Source: Topomyia yanbarensis
Taxonomy: Eukaryota; Arthropoda; Insecta; Diptera; Culicidae
Assembly: GCF_030247195.1 (NCBI RefSeq)
Contig: NC_080672.1
Location: 163,251,471-163,315,470, forward strand
Direction: 5' to 3'
Length of the DNA: 64,000 nucleotides
In this document: positions 21,115-30,889 of the stretch, piece after piece
How the letters are laid out: each line of letters begins with the position of its first letter
How positions within the stretch are numbered: position 1 is the stretch's first letter
Translations under genes and position numbers: made by a program
The notes under the pieces: model-generated
Database searches by the model: none
What the model was told of the DNA's origin: nothing
What the model saw: the letters and a program-made list of their open reading frames with translations, nothing else

Positions 21115-23831
21115 ATGCGGATTCTCACCAGAATGTCGTCAGTTGCTCGCGCGATTAGAAGTATTCAAGTGAAAATCTCGGTAAATATGGTGATCGTGTG
21201 CAAAATTTGTGGTATTTCAACCGAAAACACGGAGTTCCATATAAAACATGTTCGATTACATAAGAAAAACAACTGTTTTGAGTGTGCCTTGGATAATTGT
21301 CCGTTGTTTTTCAAGAATTTTCAAAGTTACGTAACGCATCTTCGTCAGCGCCATATTGGGAGGAAAAAGGATTTACAGATAGAATGTCCACTTTTGACTT
21401 GCCAATTCGAATCATCAGATTTCAAAACAATGACCAAGCACATTACTCGTCATATTTCAGAAGGAAACCTGGTCTTTTGTCCTTTGAAATGCCGGATTAG
21501 CAAACCATTTGCCACACCCAACACTCTCAGAATTCACAATATGTACTATCATCGAATGGCAACCCTAAAGCACATATCCAGCAATCCTCATATCCCTCCC
21601 GAATATGAGCTGCCTTTTTCCGAGAAGATCTCTGAGCTCCCGTTGAACGTAGAAATGGAGAATGAAGAAACTATTGCAGATAAATTAAGTGACATGCAAC
21701 GAAGTATTGAAGTGGTATTTGGGACATAGTTTTTGAAGTTAATTTCAAAAAATCACGTTACTGATGTTGTTATTCAAGAAATAGTAGATTCGATGCAGGA
21801 AGCTGTTACCGTTGAAAGGAAATTTTTGGAATTAAAATACGAAGCAATTGCTAAGGATATTGAGCTCCCTGTGGACTCCAAAGGAAAGATTAAACAGTTA
21901 GTGTGTTCCAATAACTTGTTTGATCACCTCTTCGGGGAGGGGGGAAGTTCCGTACCTCACACATTCGGAAGAAGTTTTTTGAAAAGAATTTTTCTTACAT
22001 TTCTCCTGTTAAAGTACAACTTCAAAGGAATAATGACCATATCAATTGTTTTTATTACTATATTCCGATCTTGGATACTTTAACGGCAATGTTGAATGAC
22101 AAGAAAATCTATAACGCAGTGTTTCGTGAAAAGCATTCTGTTCCTGGATACATGAAAGATTACACCGACGGTCTTAAATACAAAAGAAGTAGCTTTTTCA
22201 GTAAGAAAACTTTGGACTTATTCATCTATCAAGACGCGACTGAAGTTGTTGTGAATGCAATTGGAAATGCTGCTGGTCGCCATAAGCTTGAATGTGTATA
22301 CATGGTTATTGGAAACTTAGATCCACACTTGCGCAACCTTACAGAAAACGTCCATTTGGTATAATTATGTAAGGCGAAAGATTTTGCTTATTTTGGCACA
22401 GACAGAATTTTCAGGAGACTGGTTGAAGACATAAAAAGCCTTGAAGAGACTGGAATTCTTGTAAACGGTGGGGGCTACGAAGAGAGAATTTATGGGTCGA
22501 TATTTACGACAATGAACGATAATTTAGGAGCCCATCAACTAGCAGGACTAACGGAGAATTTTTCAAGGAGCTCATTCTTTTGCCGTTTCTGCTATATTGA
22601 GCATCACGCCTTTACAAATGACTGTTTCACAATCGCTGAGTCAAGAACACCCCAAACCAACCGCCTCGACGTGTCCAAGATCACTTGTAAACCGTCTGAG
22701 ATACCGTATCGGGGTGTAAAAGGACCATGTATACTCGATGAACTAAATTATTTTCAAATGTTTTATTATGGAGCACCACCTTGTGTGGCTCATGATCTTT
22801 TCGAAGGATGGGCTAATAGTGACTTGTTTTTAATTTTTCATCGTCTAGCGAAAGAGAAAATCGTTTCTGGAAACTATTTACAAGCAAAAACTAACAGCAT
22901 TTGCAAGCAACTTAAATTAAAAACTAAAATTACATTGGACTTCTCTAGAAAAATCAAAATTATCAAAGCAAAGGCCTGTGACACATGGCATCTAATTCAA
23001 ATACTCCCGTTTATATTTATAGATAAAGCAATTGATTTCAATAACCCATTAATAATAATGCTATTCTTAATCAAACAGATAACAGATATAATTACATCAC
23101 CAGTGATATCAAATGACCAAGTTAACTTACTATCATCACTCATAAGAGAATATCTCGAATTAAGAACACAAGAATTTGATGTACCCTTAAGACCAAAGCA
23201 CCATTTTACCACTCATTACCCTCACCTCATAGTTTGGATGGGTCCATTAATGTCCTATTGTACACTTTTCTGCGAGCAAAAGCATTGTTTCTTTAAAAGA
23301 GCATTGCGAAGTACGCTGAACTTTAAAAATGTTGTTAAATTCTGCAGCGAACAACACCAATATTACCAAGGCTTGTTAAACATGAAAAATGTTCGATTCG
23401 ATCAAGCCTTGTTAGTAGAAAAGTTTGTAGAGTCTTTAGAGTATTTGCCAGAAACGCTACGAAATCATTTGAATCGATATAAACTGTTGGATGATGAAAA
23501 TGTTTATTCTGAAGAAGCGACTTATTGCGGTTATAGCTACAAGAAAGGTCAATATATCTTTCTGAAACATGACGAGTATGGAGAGCATTTCTTTATTATG
23601 GAAATTCTGCTTTTGATTTATCAAAAGGCAACAAACAATATTTTCTTGTACGGTAAACGCAAGGCTGTTTTGAACATCCACGAAAAAGGACTATTTTTAA
23701 TTCAAAAGGAGTGTTTATCAATTGATGTCATAAACATCAATGATCTAATTGACCGAGCTCCATTAAATTTTTATATTGAAGGCGGTCATGAATATTTGTT
23801 TACTAAGCATTCAATTCCACTCATAAATTAG
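21115..23831 (+). pseudogene. C2H2 zinc-finger transposase-like protein, interrupted
   Basis: About 905 codons in colinear open segments. The N-terminus (615-bp segment) has four C2H2-type fingers: C29/C32/H45/H49, C57/C62/H75/H80, C91/C96/H109/H113 and C122/C126/H141/H146. An in-frame TAG at 21727-21729 is followed by the same frame, with a block containing HVTDVVIQEIVDSMQ. A frameshift lies in the G-run near 21935-21955. The next frame runs to 23831 with one TAA at 22362-22364. The C-terminal 439 codons contain GDNLG-like and FCRFC motifs, a D in AHDLFEGW (about 22794) and an E in FCEQKH (about 23274), separated by a helical insert, as in DDE-type transposases. I have seen similar wording in uncharacterised animal proteins but cannot name the family. 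Few lesions suggest recent death. Confidence 0.65.
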
Positions 23832-23945
23832 CAATTCATCGACGTTGAAAATGGACTCTCTGGTAGTGTTCAGAATTTGCGACTCGACACGATTACATCG
23901 CCATGCTATTCCGGCGTTTGGTAGTACAGCAAGTTTATTGGGTGA

Positions 23946-24842
23946 ATAAACAATACACAAATTATATTTAATATTACGGGTTCCAGGATCAACTGCATTA
24001 GGCAAACAAGTTACACAAATATAACTGAACACGATGGATGCCGCATAACTTCAAACTTGGTGCTTCAAGTATTCAAAGACAAGTTGCTGATGCTTCTGGG
24101 ACCAAACGAAATGTGGGTTGCTGTAGATACCATGCTTCAACCATTCGATGAAACCAATACGCAGTCCGATGGTACGTAGATCCATTTTAATTTTTAGATT
24201 TATTGCCCAAGCTATACATTGCACATAACAGCGGTTCTCAATATTTACAATTATAATTGAGGTGATCGTGACATGTCTGTAAAAAATCAAATTAACAGTT
24301 AATGTTTATGGATCATCTAAATCTTCTACATACCAGCCTTAAATAGCCATAGTACACAACTTCAGAATCATTTCTTACGTCTCTCACTGATACTAATTAC
24401 TTCAGATGCAAGTATATACAATTTTTTACAATTTACAATTTTTACATTAGCTGGCCGATGATTTGTTTGATAATTATTAGACTAAAATCAAAGAGTTTTG
24501 CTACTAGTTACGTGCTACACTGCAAGGTGTGTAGTATTTTAACGTCGTTTTGCTTGAAGCGAAACTGTATCAGGTTGACCAAATCCCAACAGATGTCAAA
24601 ATGTATGAACTGACAGTGGTTGGAGTTATTGGACGATTGTTTTGGGAGTGGGGGCCAGAAAATAACAGATCGTAGACACGCTAAATTTATTATACTTAGT
24701 GATTGAGCAGAATATTCGGAATTTTGCAGAGTCAATAAAAGAGTTGCGCATCAATAACTTTGTTCCAGTACCAGGAAAAACTGGACGTACGAGAGTGAAG
24801 GGAGAAAATGTCATCATGTTTTTAGTGGTTGAGTACGACTGA
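23946..24842 (+). other. Possible accessory exons inside the large transposon
   Basis: Three protein-like open segments lie downstream of the transposase-like gene. The first, 23946-24171, ends at a donor-like G|GTACGTAG. The second, 24535-24672, is open for 46 codons. The third, 24700-24842, follows an acceptor-like TTATACTTAG and ends in TGA. The first and third are phase-compatible across a 528-base intron. No ATG-containing first exon was found and no family is recognised. They may be parts of a second transposon gene or chance frames. Confidence 0.2.
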
Positions 24843-25119
24843 ATTGACAGCGGTTATACCTCTACCCACACTGATAAAATTCGCTATATTGAATCTATTG
24901 ATTTCACACATGATTTTTTTTGCAATTTGAAGCACATAAAAAATATTTGTCACACATAAATATCATGTGACAACTATTGAAATGAATGTGGGGTACATCA
25001 AAATTATAAATGTTTGCCACATAGAAATTTTCAGTTTCATAGCAGTTTTCACATCAAATGTATGTGCGTGATCAATACAATTTATATGCTTAACACATTT
25101 TGTGCATGTGTATTAGACT

Positions 25120-25290
25120 GGCTCAATTTTTGACTTTTAGCTCCACCAGGCTCTACTGATTCCTTTTATGGCCCTTAGTAATTGTGCAAATTTTGGTACA
25201 AATCGGTTGTGTCTACGGACCCTCCAAAAATTTCAAAGTTTATATGGAAATTAGTATGGAAAATCAGTTAACATTGAAAATAAATACTTA
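25120..25290 (+). repeat. Dispersed repeat family C, copy 1
   Basis: It matches the complement of 55280-55490 through blocks such as TTAGTAATTGTGCAAATTTT and TATGGAAATTAGTATGG. No coding capacity. It is probably an independent insertion within the large transposon. Confidence 0.5.
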
Positions 25291-25779
25291 AAAAATCACC
25301 TCATCAATCAATTAATCAGAACACTATATATTTCTAAAGGTATTCTTTTACTGAACATATTCAAGGAACATTGTAAGTTTGTGAAAATTCGCTGAGAAAA
25401 GTTATTAACTAAAGAAGCAGCATGACTTCAAAACAAGTGGATTTTATTATTAACCATAGCAACCCTGTTTGAATAACTGTATCTGTCATTCGCGAGCGGT
25501 GGGTGGCAAATCTAAATTACACTTGTATAACGATGGAGCCACAGAGAACAGACGTCAGTTAGCAAATTTTATTCGTTTCTATCGCTTGGTCATGAAAATT
25601 CAGTAGTAGTAGTACTAGTAGTAATAGCTACTAAATAGTTTTAAATTTACATTCTTCATATATTATAATTGATATGTACAGAGAAAAAATGAAACTGTAT
25701 AGCTGGGCATGTTTGCCTACATTTGGATTTTTACGTTAATAAATTCAATGAATATATAACTACGAACAACTATGCAAGT

Positions 25780-25813
25780 TCAGTCTATTTTCTACTTCTG
25801 CCGCAGTCAGACG
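25780..25813 (+). promoter_or_regulatory. Internal Inr plus DPE promoter of gag-only element
   Basis: An initiator TCAGTC spans 25779-25784 with A+1 at 25782. A downstream promoter element AGACG lies at 25809-25813, exactly +28 to +32, the fixed distance required in insect TATA-less promoters. This lets a new copy start transcription at its own first bases. The second copy keeps Inr (38716-38721) and spacing but its DPE reads AGAAG. Confidence 0.75.
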
Positions 25814-25900
25814 TACAATCGAGCCAAGTGAACAACAGGCCTCTCGATCTAGTGTGCATTGTCTCGAGAACAAAGAAAATATCGGATTATTCTTGTCATC

Positions 25901-26905
25901 ATGAGTAAAGTTGACGAAAAAGCTCTACTCCGACCCAACGCTGCGGTCGTTGACTTTAAATTTTGTTTAAAACGACCGAGTTTTAGTGAAGTGGAATACC
26001 TTCTGAAGGTAAAAATGCAACTTAGGCTTGCGGAAGTCTTGTACCTTCAGTACCATCATCTTCGCAATGTAGTGTTAATATCATTCAACACGTTAGCACA
26101 AGCCGAGCGTTTCGTTTTGAAGAACAATTTAAAACACGTGGTTGAAAGTGACAACGTTGGAATTAAGATTCCCGTATACATTGAGAATGATTATATAGAT
26201 GTAAGGTTATATGACCTATCACCTCGTACCCCTCCTGAGCCAATTGCAAAATGCATGTCGCAATACGGAGAAGTAGAATCCGTTACACCTGATACTTGGA
26301 GAAACTTCTTCCCGGGTACACCTAACGGCGTTTTTGTAGTGAGGATGCGGGTTGAAAGGCCTATACCCTCCTACTTGGAAATAAAACTCAATACTCACGG
26401 AACTACAATTATGCAAACTACACTATGCACCCATGAGGGGCAAACTCCTACGTGCAAGTATTGTAATCAGACAGCTCATCATGGACAACCTTGCGCGGAA
26501 GATGCAGAGGAAAATGCATCTCAACCGATTGCCAACTCATCTACGGCAAACCAACCTAAAACAGAATTTTCAATACCAATGCCTGAACCACAAACGGTGG
26601 CCAAATTTGTGGCAGCTGTTCAGAGCATAATGACAACCGCAAAAGAATCATCCAGCACCCCAAAAGCAACTGTAAGCAACATCAGCAACGAATGCAGTAA
26701 CAATGACGACGGATTTACACTGATCAACAATAAGTGCAAGAAGCAAGGGAGAACATCTGATCCCGGACACCAAGCCAGCTTCGACCGGGACGTGAAAAAC
26801 AAGAGAGAATTAAATGACCCCCCTGACGCTGTTTGTCAACAGACCTCGCGAAAGAAGGTCTCCGCTCGCAATAAAAAGTTGCCCGCACGAGATCTAATTA
26901 ATTAA
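25901..26905 (+). CDS. Gag-like ORF1 protein with one CCHC zinc knuckle
   Basis: A 334-residue protein from the ATG at 25901; the frame is open a further 14 codons upstream without an ATG. Residues about 30-100 include a conserved helix-rich stretch ending in a run of EN/NL motifs. Residues about 100-165 look like an RRM-type fold (VRLYDLSPRTPPEPIAK, then YGEVESV). A knuckle C-x2-C-x4-H-x4-C (CKYCNQTAHHGQPC) follows. The C-terminal 140 residues are low-complexity, Ser/Thr/Asn-rich and end with Lys/Arg-rich segments suited to nuclear import or RNA binding. Expected role: coat and chaperone for the element RNA. No lesions, so it could still be translated. Confidence 0.85.
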   Translation: MSKVDEKALLRPNAAVVDFKFCLKRPSFSEVEYLLKVKMQLRLAEVLYLQYHHLRNVVLISFNTLAQAERFVLKNNLKHVVESDNVGIKIPVYIENDYIDVRLYDLSPRTPPEPIAKCMSQYGEVESVTPDTWRNFFPGTPNGVFVVRMRVERPIPSYLEIKLNTHGTTIMQTTLCTHEGQTPTCKYCNQTAHHGQPCAEDAEENASQPIANSSTANQPKTEFSIPMPEPQTVAKFVAAVQSIMTTAKESSSTPKATVSNISNECSNNDDGFTLINNKCKKQGRTSDPGHQASFDRDVKNKRELNDPPDAVCQQTSRKKVSARNKKLPARDLIN

Positions 26906-26956
26906 TTCTTGTTCGTATTTTTTATTTTTACATGTATTGTAAACGTATAAAAGATC

Positions 26957-26989
26957 CACGGCTCCGTTAAGCTACCGCTATGAGCCGTG
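26957..26989 (+). other. 3' stem-loop of gag-only element
   Basis: CACGGCTC pairs with GAGCCGTG around a 17-base loop, followed by GTCAAATAAACGAA and an A-rich tail. The other copy (39947-39979) has CATGGCTCA and TGAGCCATG, a C-G to T-A compensatory change, so pairing rather than sequence is maintained. It is probably recognised by the borrowed reverse transcriptase. Confidence 0.75.
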
Positions 26990-27300
26990 TCAAATAAACG
27001 AATTAAAAAAAAACAAAAACTATGCAAGTTATTTAAAAGAAAATCTCTATATCATTAGCGCTAATAACTTCCAGAGCGCAATCCCTATTTGTTGCCCTAA
27101 AGCTAATTTTACGTCTAATCATAGAAGATTACGTCATATTTTAATTTTACATGGCATGTTATACTATGGAGTAAAATTACAGGTTCTGGAAATTACACGA
27201 CGTGTAAAATTAAAATCAAACTAAAAAATGTGTTATTTTTGATGCTCGTATATGTCAGTCTCAGGACACCTAAATTTACACGATATTTTCTAAGTGTGTA

Positions 27301-27941
27301 GGTAAATGACAACACAATACAATCATAACACAACACAATTAATAGCCTGAATTCTTCATTCCCGAAGGAATAATCAATTCTACTAATAAAGCCTATTGCT
27401 CTTTACCATACTGGGTTAGAAACAATAGCGTATCCTTTAGTTGTTGCTCCTTGTACATACACTATTGGACATAACATGTGCAACAAATATCGAACTTTAT
27501 TAAAAAGCGTCAGTAAACTACATCGTTCTTGAATCGAAACAAAATAAATCATGTTTAATAAATAAACCTTCATGTATTTTTTTTGGCAGGGCATCGGGAA
27601 AATCGTCGGACTTCAACAGCACATCCTGTGATTGTCTGATTCGGCAGAAATAGCTCTGATTCACTTTGTAAATTGAAATATGACTTATAAATTCCTTTTT
27701 GCTGTATTGGAGTGGAGTCTGTGTCTGTCCACCTGTGTTGTCCTGTTTTGAAGTAGTGAAGCGTGATCTTCCACCTGAGAGGTCCGCAAATATTTTTCCC
27801 GTCGAATACAATCGGAACACAGTCATATACTCAGTTTTTCATCCCGTATTTGACACAAATAATTATTATGATATCTTTCCTTAAGCAGCAATCGATAATT
27901 TCATCTAAATCTAAATCCAAGGCTCGCAACACCAATTTTAG
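27301..27941. other. Non-coding spacer between large transposon and its MITE
   Basis: Short overlapping ORFs only. No family recognised. Confidence 0.35.
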
Positions 27942-27943
27942 TA

Positions 27944-28258
27944 CACACCTAGAAAAAATCGTGTAAATTTACGTCTCCTGACCATGACATATACGAGCAT
28001 CAAAAATGACATAGTTTTACGTTTGATTTAGATTTTACATGTCGTTGAATTTTGCGAGTCACATAATTTTACTCCACATATGACATTTGTTTAAAATGTT
28101 GAATGGTGTAATTTTATGGCACTGCGCGTGGAAAGTACATCTTTCATGTAAAATTAAACAGAACACGGTTATTTTTCGTCATTTCGTCAATTACGGTTTG
28201 TTACATTGTGGCAAGTTTGGAATTACGTCAACGATAAAATTAAGAATTTTTTGGTGTG
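27944..28258 (-). mobile_element. MITE derived from the large transposon
   Basis: 315 bp with ends CACACCTAGAAAAAATCG and (complement) CACACCAAAAAATTCTTAAT. The first matches the right end of 20839-27298 and the second its left end, so the MITE is an internal-deletion derivative in inverted orientation. Flanks read TA, or TTTA if the termini are taken as GTACACACC. Subterminal TGTAAAATTA motifs are shared. Confidence 0.75.
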
Positions 28259-28260
28259 TA

Positions 28261-28690
28261 CTTTACGGTCATAAATTCTAACTATTTATAGTTTTTAAGA
28301 AACTTAGCGTCGTTATGGTAGAATAACAATTGTACAACACTTTAGTTGTGAAACGCAATCTTTTCCGCATGTTTTTGTACAGTTTAACAAAAAAAATAAA
28401 GAGAAAGCAAAACGTTATACTTGTTTTATTGTCTATCTCGAGATAATGTAGCATTTCGTCGAGTTCTTGCTATATGGGATACACACTGGCTATCAGATCA
28501 AAAATAAATTCAATAAATTCACAAAATCCCTAATTGTACTCTATACAGAATCGTGAAGATACGGCACAGTAATGTGCAATAATAATATCAGAGTCAATGA
28601 ACTGCAACGGACTAGCTCTGGTTGTTGTGTGAAAAGAATTATTGATGTTTCTTGTGGATTAAATGATAGTCCAACATGAAGACGCTAATG
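28261..28690. other. Non-coding spacer
   Basis: Probably includes more eroded LINE sequence next to the following RT fragment, but I cannot read it. Confidence 0.3.
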
Positions 28691-28691
28691 C

Positions 28692-28976
28692 TCAACAACA
28701 CAAGACTTGCTGAATCACATCAAAACGTGTGTTAATGCAAATACTTGTGATCATTATATGATAATCGTCGGCGAAACCATATGACGGAAATTCAAGCTCA
28801 TTAAGTTTCCTCAACAAATTATCGGCGGCAAGGTTCCATAGAAATTGTGACAGCACACCACCTTGAGGACATCCGCAGACACTCCGTTTTCTTATCTCTA
28901 CTTGTCTTAACGATGAGCACAGCTGTGTGTTGCTATGCATTGCGTGTATCCAGTTCGTGATATATATAAAGGTTCT
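28692..28976 (-). pseudogene. LINE reverse transcriptase fragment
   Basis: About 95 open codons contain two RT blocks: CPQGGVLSQFLWNL (palm block with the PQG motif) and YGFADDYHI, the catalytic F/Y-x-DD box. A stop precedes it at 28977-28979 and it ends after the DD block, so it is a small internal piece of an ORF2. It comes from a non-LTR element other than the R1-like one at the left edge. The clade is not determined. Confidence 0.75.
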
Positions 28977-28989
28977 TCATAACCTCGTG

Positions 28990-29236
28990 TTAATATCGTA
29001 CGGGCCTAATCTTCGTCTTCTGTTAATGACGGTCGGGCTTAGGCAGTATAACGACGAATCACCTGAGTTCACTAACATGTGTCCTGGTATCGATATACGT
29101 GTCCATCTTTACCGTCGGTTGTCACGGTAAAGATGGACACGTCTATCGGTACCAGGACACATGTTAGTGAACTCGGGTGATTCGTAGTTATAGTGCCTAA
29201 GCTCGACCCTCATTAACAGAGCCCGTACGATATTAA
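28990..29236. repeat. Long near-perfect hairpin (inverted repeat, 8-base loop)
   Basis: The left arm 28990-29115 and right arm 29124-29236 are complementary at more than 90 percent of positions by eye, apart from about 13 extra bases in the left arm near 29005-29017. The loop is CGGTTGTC. Transcription across it would give a dsRNA of about 110 bp. It abuts the RT fragment. It may be a foldback element or an hpRNA-type locus. Confidence 0.85.
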
Positions 29237-29412
29237 GCCTGTTCTAATGACCCTGCCACTTCTAGTTTTCCGATCTGTTTACTTTATATCCTTGCTCTCA
29301 CTTGAGTACTATGGCTCTAATTTTCATAACTTTCCCTACCCAGTAATCTCTAGCTAATTGAATGTCGTTAAAGTATAAAAAAGAAAATGTCGAAATAAAA
29401 AAGGAAAAAAAA

Positions 29413-29640
29413 TAATATAATATAATATAATATAATATAATATAATATAATATAATATAATATAATATAATATAATATAATATAATATAATATAATATAA
29501 TATAATATAATATAATATAATATAATATAATATAATATAATATAATATAATATAATATAATATAATATAATATAATATAATATAATATAATATAATATAA
29601 TATAATATAATATAATATAATATAATATAATATAAAATAA
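29413..29640. repeat. TATAA pentanucleotide microsatellite
   Basis: About 45 nearly perfect TATAA units. The long Tyr/Ile ORF on the minus strand is an artefact of it. Confidence 0.97.
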
Positions 29641-29948
29641 TGTAATATAATAATATAATTTCACATGAACTGTCAAAGAGGGACGTTCATCTCTGTGTAC
29701 TGGAATGATGTTGTAAATCGTAGTTTCAGCGATGATGGTACAACACAAGCGAGATGGCGAATTGCTGTTTTATACCATGTGCATAAGCCGTGGCGCAAGG
29801 TTCGAATTGTATCATAGGATTCTTCTCATGAATCGCAAGGCAGTTATCAGCAAGCCGATCTTATTAAGACGAATATATAATGGAAAAAGAATTAAATTAT
29901 TAGAGAATTCCTGTTATTAACTTGTCTTAACTTTGTGCTTGTTAATGG

Positions 29949-29953
29949 TCAAT

Positions 29954-29988
<35 letters not shown>

Positions 29989-30104
29989 TTTTAAGTCGTC
30001 AATCAGATGTGAACCGGTTTCTTCGGTAACTTATCTTTACTAGCTAACAATAACATTAAAAGTAGTCTATATCTTTACTAGTTAACAATAACATTAAAAG
30101 TAAC
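29949..30104. repeat. TTTA microsatellite and 37-bp tandem repeat
   Basis: About eleven TTTA units at 29949-29992. Next come two copies of a 37-bp unit containing TATCTTTACTAG and AACAATAACATTAAAAGTA, starting at 30032 and 30069. Confidence 0.9.
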
Positions 30105-30889
30105 AACATAATGCGTGTTTACCCTCAAAAATGATGCGCTATTGATGCAATGTAATAAATTCGCTCATGGTGTTCGCTAGTCATGCTGCATTTTAATGTA
30201 ACGGTGATCGTGTCTTGCTCACAATCTTCTAATTTTTTTCATTACTTTGTTTGTTAGTCTCAATTTAATGTTGGTCATTTTTTCGAGGAAAACTGGGCAA
30301 CATATTCGATGTTGGTCGGTAGCTCATCAGTTGCTTGCTGTTTGTCGGTGTAGACGAGAAAATTAACGTAGCATCATAAAAATCCTTGGATGTTATGCCA
30401 GTCGTTGTTGGTTCGCCTGTCGAACATCGTCTTTAATAAATCGGTGGAAAAGTTCAATTTTTCATTTTTTTTTTACGAAATTTCCAGATGCGGCGTTTCA
30501 CATGCATTTGCGGCATCTTACCCGAAAAGGTAATTTATTTTTAAATGTTTATGGTACTTCGAAGATTTTCGTGGTAAAATTATTTCCGCGTATTTTAGAT
30601 GCTTATCGCAGCTGATAACAATAATTTTATCATGCATTGTTTGATTTAATCTGATACAGCATTGATTTTGCCCACTGTATTATAAAAAACTTTTATATCA
30701 CTATTTTACATTATTTTTTAATTCACATTGACACGTCAAAAGTGATGGTTTAATACTAAGTACAATTCTTCGGGGTATGTGTTCAATCTCAGCTGGTTCC
30801 GATAATGGTCCTCAAGAAATCCATTGAATATTTTAGCTCAAACCAATACTAATGTACATCAATAACGTTCGAACAATTTTTCCATAACT
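30105..30889. other. Non-coding spacer upstream of possible exon
   Basis: No ORF or repeat recognised. If the next region is a first exon, a promoter would lie near 30.9-31.2 kb. No convincing TATA or Inr/DPE pair was found. Confidence 0.3.

Larger units (their letters stand above)
25781..27017 (+). mobile_element. Gag-only (ORF1-only) LINE-like retrotransposon, intact copy
   Basis: The 1237-bp element is flanked by a 13-bp direct repeat, AACTATGCAAGTT (25768-25780 and 27018-27030). It starts CAGTC, as many insect Jockey- and I-type LINEs do, encodes a single gag-like ORF, and ends in a stem-loop followed by an A-rich tail. It has no endonuclease or reverse transcriptase, so it must be mobilised in trans. 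HeT-A of Drosophila is a known gag-only LINE relative, so the design has precedent. A decayed second copy is at 38717-40003. Confidence 0.85.
20839..27298 (+). mobile_element. Large DNA transposon with C2H2-finger transposase-like gene (decayed)
   Basis: The left end begins CACACCAAAAAAATATTAG and the right end, on the complement, CACACTTAGAAAATATCG. TA abuts both ends. The short element at 27944-28258 carries recognisable versions of both ends over about 80 and 130 bp, which ties them to one family. Both arms are rich in TGTAAAATTA-type motifs. The interior holds a broken transposase-like gene, possible further exons, and a nested gag-only retrotransposon. Without that insertion it is about 5.2 kb. 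The superfamily is uncertain: CAC ends and TA flanks fit CMC- or Tc1-like groups, but I cannot settle it. Confidence 0.6.

Noticed and set aside
29368..29748. Tyr/Ile-rich 126-codon ORF on the minus strand
   Set aside because: Produced by the TATAA pentanucleotide repeat.
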